DNA from: Lojkania enalia
Taxonomy: Eukaryota > Ascomycota > Dothideomycetes > Pleosporales
DNA: 64,000 nt
Assembly (NCBI GenBank): GCA_010094045.1
Contig: ML986599.1
Location: 402,907 to 466,906, forward strand
Direction: 5' to 3'
The notes under the pieces are model-generated. The model did no database searches. It was not told where the DNA came from and worked only from the letters and a program-made list of their open reading frames with translations. Position numbers and translations under genes: made by a program. Numbering within the stretch: position 1 is the stretch's first letter; every line of letters begins with the position of its first letter. Shown here piece after piece: positions 59,535 to 64,000 of the stretch.

Positions 59535-60787
59535 ATGTCGGGTATCGAACTAGCTGGCGGCGTCCTAGGCGTGATACCCCTCCTCGCAAAGGCGATTAAC
59601 GATTATCACTAGGGCGTGCCGTCCACCAAGCACTTCCTCCGATACAAACACAAACCAGAGAGCCTAAATATTCGCCAAGAGTCAGAAGTTGATATAACTC
59701 GGCTGACTTTTGAGGGGCTTCTTGATGGCTTGATATCAGCGGACCAGATGGATAAATTGCAGGTGGATCCCGGAAGCAAGTCTTGGAGTGACCCTGAGAT
59801 CGAGGACCGATTTCGGACCTGGCTCTAAGGCTCCTATCCCATATTTCTTGAGAATGTGGAAGATATAGTGAAAGTCTTGACTGAAATTCGATGTTGATTG
59901 CAGATTGGCATTGCCGGAAAAGTAAGGACTCTTAGTCTGGATCATGTTCCTCAGCTAGATCTAATTAGCACATGTACTTATAGATGCCATTAGCGGAGGT
60001 TAAGAAATGTGGGAAGTTCTTAAAATCACTGAATTTAGTTTGGAATGGAAGGATTACGGGGATTGTTTGATCAGAATTAGAAAAGACAATCACTATCTAC
60101 AGCGATTAACATCCCAGAATCTGAGGCTGGAGCCGACTAGATCAATTCAAGGCCTTCGAAAGTCGCCCGATTTGAGAACATTCGCTCCACTGCTAAAAAC
60201 ATTTGCTCAGCTATCAGCTCTAGTTTTACCTATATATGTTCAAGTCCACACAAAGCCAGTCACTTGTTAGAAAACCGTGGGAATGGATTATCTATTAAGA
60301 GCGAGTCGAGTGGGAGTGCTACGAAAAGTTTGAAATTTCGAGCTGTCTTTTCGTGCGAGCTTTGAAATCCCAAATACCAGTCCCGTGCCGGGCATCCAAA
60401 TCGGCAGATGTTGAGGCCGTCGAATACGACGAGGAAGGATTGGCGGACGGCAACACGAAAGCCCACTCCAAGAGTGCAACGAAAACAGCGCGATTTGCAG
60501 ACTCTCCTTTCTATATAGAAAGCATGAAAAAGATAACTGCTGCAGTATCTGGCTTCAAAAAGGCAATGTATATGGCATTGATATCGAACCTCTGCAGCGC
60601 GATGGTGACGTACTGGCTATTGCAGTGCTTGCAGCCATCTCGAGGCTGTTTACAACACGATATGGGGAAGAAAAGATACACCATAAGTCTAGTGGAATCG
60701 AGTATTATAGACCCTCCATCAATATCCCTTCATCAAGTCATGCAGAATCAGGGGACTGTGGGAGCCTGCCTTCACTTCAAGAATTAG
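59535..60787 (+). pseudogene. DUF7580-like fungal protein gene, decayed
   Basis: ATG at 59535 gives MSGIELAGGVLGVIPLLAKA, the hallmark N-terminus of a large fungal family (DUF7580) often found beside HET/NLR-like genes. An in-frame TAG (59610-59612) and TAA (59826-59828) follow, with family sequence continuing after each: LTFEGLLDGLISADQMDKL, SWSDPEIEDRFRTWL, then GSYPIFLENVEDIVKVL. After a frame break, 60007-60270 has FSLEWKDYGDCLIRIRKDN, LQRLTSQNLRLEPTRS. Further pieces in other frames are LKFRAVFSCEL and, near 60480-60700, TARFADSPFY, ISNLCSAM and KKRYTISLVESS, matching the C-terminal half. Stops and frame shifts throughout make it a pseudogene. The function of the family is not established. 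Confidence 0.7.
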
Positions 60788-62093
60788 AAGAGTAATATCT
60801 TACAGCAATTCTTGTTTTGACCATGTCCCAACTCCATGGCACTCTGTGGTTTGGTGAGGAATAGAAACAGAAGGATATCATGTTTGTTCAGCGGTCGAAC
60901 ACACTCATCTACAAATTGCCCTACGTTTCTATGACCTTACGGCAAACAAGCACTCTCTCGGCGAAGGGTGAGCCAACTTCGGAATAACATGAATTTTCTC
61001 TCCTTGGTAGTGATGGCATCATCGGGTTTGGAATTCTCATCGAATTGTGTCACGGAAAATCGATCAGTCCACTCTATAAATCCGAGGATCTTGAATGCAA
61101 TAATAATGATGCAGTGGAATGCATTTGAGATATTGCAAAACAAGTGATGCATGACGTAAACAGAGGATCCTGCATTTCGAAGATCGATCTACGAAGATGT
61201 CGTATTGTAGCTGGGGTAGGATCTACAGAGTTTCCATAACCTAGGCACCTACTCCCAAGGAAAGAATTAGTAAGGATGGTGCGCTAGGCAGCTTGTATAG
61301 TCGTTTGAAATGGAGTATCTCTAGGGATCTAGACTCTATTGGACTGTGTCCCTGCATGCTGCTACCTGTGCGGGAATAGCCGCTGATAGGACTGTTATAC
61401 GCAATGAGAATGTAAAGACAACACTATCCAGCGGAATAAAAGGTTCGTAAATTTCAAATTTAGTGATTCGCTACGAGAGACGTATTGAAGAATGTCCTGT
61501 GGCGTAGATTGTCGGCATCCGGTATCACTAATTGGCCGGCGATTGTCCAAAAAGGGCAGGTCGCGGGAAGCTTTAAGATAACCAAAACCACACCGCCATG
61601 ATACATCTCTCCTCCGCCACCCAAACTGTGCCTCTCTTTAGAGGAGAAAATCGGAAAAAGATTCAAGTAGTGTAGGTATCTACTGCTGACGTATATCAAC
61701 TTATAGTCTAAAGAAAACTCTACATATTACCGTTATCAACGGATCGACCCCGCTATCTACGATCTACACACCTACCTAATCTGCATCATGCCAGGGACAA
61801 CGCGCATACGGCGCGTACATAAACCCTATTACCCCCACATTCCCAACTTCCTCTTCGCTCCAAGCTTCTCATGAGGTTTCCTGGTGTTCGGTCAGGCTGG
61901 AGGATCCGCGGTGTTTTTTCCTTCTTTTTTTCCCCCGAAGGAACCGAGGGACGGAAGGATCCCTGCTGTTTCCCCAACTATCTGGGTTACTTCCAACTAC
62001 AACCCTAGGTCATTTTTAAAGCCTATAGTTTCCATGATCTCATTCTTTTCTTCTTTCCTCTCGAACCTCCCTTCCTTCCCTTCAATAACCACT
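60788..62093. other. Intergenic region upstream of the GGT gene
   Basis: 1.3 kb with no gene recognised. C/T-rich segments at about 61905-61935 and 62040-62090 lie close to the gamma-glutamyltranspeptidase start and probably belong to its promoter and 5' UTR. The frame of the GGT gene is open upstream to 61884, with another ATG at 62034. Confidence 0.4.
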
Positions 62094-63930
62094 ATGGTTC
62101 CGAGAACTCTCCACTACATTACTGGCCTCCTCACAGTTCAGACCGTTCTTTCGAATCCAGTTCCGCCATGCCCGTCAGGTAAACCCGCACCGCCGGCGCT
62201 GGGGCCGGGACAGTTGGGGGCTGTGGCATCCGAGAGCGACATATGTAGTCACGTCGGCACTGATCTGCTGAAGAAGGGAGGGAATGCGGCGGATGCAATG
62301 GTAGGGACGGTCTTTTGTGTAGGTGTAGTGGGCAATTATCACTCTGGTAAGTCGGTTTCATCCCACAATTGTTCACGTGTTTAGCAAGCATCGTAAATTC
62401 TTTTAATATCAACTACACAACCCATTGACGAAATAATTAGGCGTTGGCGGAGGCGGCTTCATGGTAGTCCGCTCCCCAAACGGAACTTATGAATTTATCG
62501 ACTTCCGCGAAACAGCTCCCGCTGCCGGATTCGAGGAAATGTATCAAGGGAACATTGAGGGCAGCCTGACGAGTGGTCTGGCCTCTGGCGTTCCTGGCGA
62601 AGTCCGTGGCCTCCAGTATCTCCACGAGAACTATGGTGTGCTTCCCTGGGCTGCTGTGCTCGAACCTGCGATCAACATTTCTCGCTATGGATGGACTGTC
62701 AACGAGGATCTAGTTCGCTACATGGAATCGGCAACTGGGGATGAGAATTTCTTAGTAAACGATCTCGAGTTTGCAATGGACTTTGCACCAAAGGGGCACT
62801 TACTAAAATTGGGAGAAACCATTACGCGAAAGAGATATGCAAACACGCTTGAAACTATTGCGAATGAGGGCCCAGATGCTTTCTACGAAGGGCCAATTGC
62901 GGAGACCATGATCAAAGCACTGCAAGCCCAGAACGGAACGATGACCCTGGATGACCTGAAGAACTACACTGTAGAGATCCGGAGACCTTCAACAATCACA
63001 TACAGAGACTACAAATTGACAGCCTGTAGTGCACCCAGCGGCGGCGTAATAGCCCTCTCCATCTTAAAGATCATGGAGCAGTATGAAGACATCGGTAACC
63101 CAGCAGCTACAAACCTAACAACACACCGCCTTGACGAGGCAATGAAATGGGCCTACGCCGCCAGAACCGCTATTGGCGACCCACTATTCGTAGATGACTA
63201 CGACGTCAACAAGCTTCAAGCACGCATTGTCTCCCCAGCTTGGGCCCACGAGATCGTCCGCCAAAAAATAAACGACACCACAACCTTCAACAGCACCTAC
63301 TACAATCCGTCCGGCCTCGAAGTCCTCAACACCCCCGGCACAAGCCACATCGCGACGGCTGACCACACCGGCCTCTCCATTTCGCTCACGACAACCATAA
63401 ACCTGCTCTGGGGTAGCAAACTCGTGGTACCAGAGACCGGGATCATAATGAACAACGAGATGAACGACTTCTCCATCCCCGGCTCTTCCAATGCCTTCGG
63501 CTATAGGCCTAGTCCCGCAAACTACATTCGGCCCGGAAAACGCCCGCTGTCCTCCATGTCCCCAGTCATCATCGAGCACCTGAACTCCTCCGCTCCCGCA
63601 TCCGCCTTCTACGTCGCGATTGGCGCGGCCGGCGGCTCGCGAATCATCACCTCGACTGTCCAGAACGTAATAAACCTGCTAGACAGGAACATGAGCATGT
63701 ACAACGCGCTCAACGCCTCGCGAATGCACGACCAACTATTCCCCGAGCAAACCACCTTCGAGTACGAGTACGATAACAGCACAGTGCTGTATATGAAAGA
63801 GCTAGGCCACAACGTGCAGTGGGTGGCACCGGGATCTAGCGCAGCGCAGGGCTTGAGGAAGTTTCGGGACGGCGCGTTTGAAGCGGCGGGGGAGCCTAGG
63901 CAGAAGAATTCAGGGGGTTTCGTCGTGTAG
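62094..63930 (+). CDS. ggt1: Gamma-glutamyltranspeptidase
   Basis: An N-terminal nucleophile hydrolase that cleaves the gamma-glutamyl bond of glutathione and its conjugates, usually secreted or vacuolar in fungi. Two exons, 62094-62346 and 62441-63930; the 94-bp intron joins VVGNYHSG to VGGGGFMVVRSPNG; 580 aa. A signal peptide (MVPRTLHYITGLLTVQTVLS) comes first. The large-subunit core includes GGNAADAMV, GVGGGGFM, FRETAP and SGVPGEVRGL. The autoprocessing site and nucleophile Thr lie in NTPGTSHIATADHTG; the small subunit has NNEMNDFS, LSSMSPVII and the glycine-rich AAGGSRIITSTVQNVIN. There are many N-glycosylation sequons. Length and motifs are normal. The ATG at 62034 could add 20 residues; 62094 gives the better signal peptide. 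Confidence 0.95.
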
Positions 63931-64000
63931 GGAGATGGAGGTGAGAAACAGGGACAGGAAAAAAAAAAAACGGATAGAACGGAATATACTTGGAGCTGGA
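63931..64000. other. 3' flank of the GGT gene
   Basis: 70 bp to the window edge, with a poly-A run at 63959-63970. Nothing else is seen. Confidence 0.3.

Noticed and set aside
1..64000. tRNA, rRNA, CRISPR array or prophage
   Set aside because: No clover-leaf with a GTTCGA-type T-arm, no rRNA segment, no regularly spaced short repeats with unique spacers, and no phage genes were found by reading.

Overview
The window is nuclear DNA from a filamentous ascomycete (Pezizomycotina). Introns are short, mostly 45-65 bp, with GT..AG ends and CTAAC/TACTAAC-like branch sites. Genes are densely packed and transcribed singly. The gene families are those of filamentous fungi: full-size PDR pumps, a DUF7707-like GPI protein, a DUF7580-like protein and a filamentous-type GPD. 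The order is not identified. Exon joins below were worked out by hand from reading frame, splice signals and family motifs.

Left part (1-37 kb): mostly intact genes. The 3' half of a medium-chain alcohol dehydrogenase is followed by a convergent pair of multidrug efflux genes, a PDR-type ABC pump (+) and a DHA1 MFS antiporter (-). A degenerate ~250-bp tandem repeat lies at 12.0-12.85 kb. Next come succinate dehydrogenase iron-sulfur subunit (-) divergent from a HAD-family hydrolase (+), a 63-aa single-pass membrane protein whose two exons are too short to stand out as an ORF (-), a TPR/MYND-type protein (+), ribosome assembly factor Rsa4/Notchless (-), the meiotic MutS homologue MSH4 in 13 exons (+), a nitronate monooxygenase (+), and a tight divergent pair of RRS1 (-) and the mitoribosomal GTPase-like subunit mS29/DAP3 (+).

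Middle and right part (37-61 kb): an accessory stretch rich in broken genes. It holds a tandem double-SGNH hydrolase gene interrupted by three in-frame TAG codons, a divergent aspartic protease gene with three in-frame stops and ruined active-site motifs, a strongly TpA-rich island that looks RIP-mutated, an intact ATG10 gene beside a 12-bp minisatellite, a WW-domain remnant, a badly decayed adenylate-forming (NRPS-like) reductase, and a decayed DUF7580-like gene. Intact DUF7707-like GPI protein and glycerol-3-phosphate dehydrogenase genes sit between the last two decayed genes.

Right end: a gamma-glutamyltranspeptidase gene (62.1-63.9 kb).

No rRNA, tRNA, CRISPR or phage-like feature was recognised. 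The most unusual items are the double-SGNH gene, whose second domain has lost its catalytic Ser and oxyanion Asn, the pattern of nonsense codons without indels in two adjacent secreted-hydrolase genes, a GC-AG intron in MSH4, and an apparent 29-nt intron placed just before the catalytic HPC motif of ATG10.
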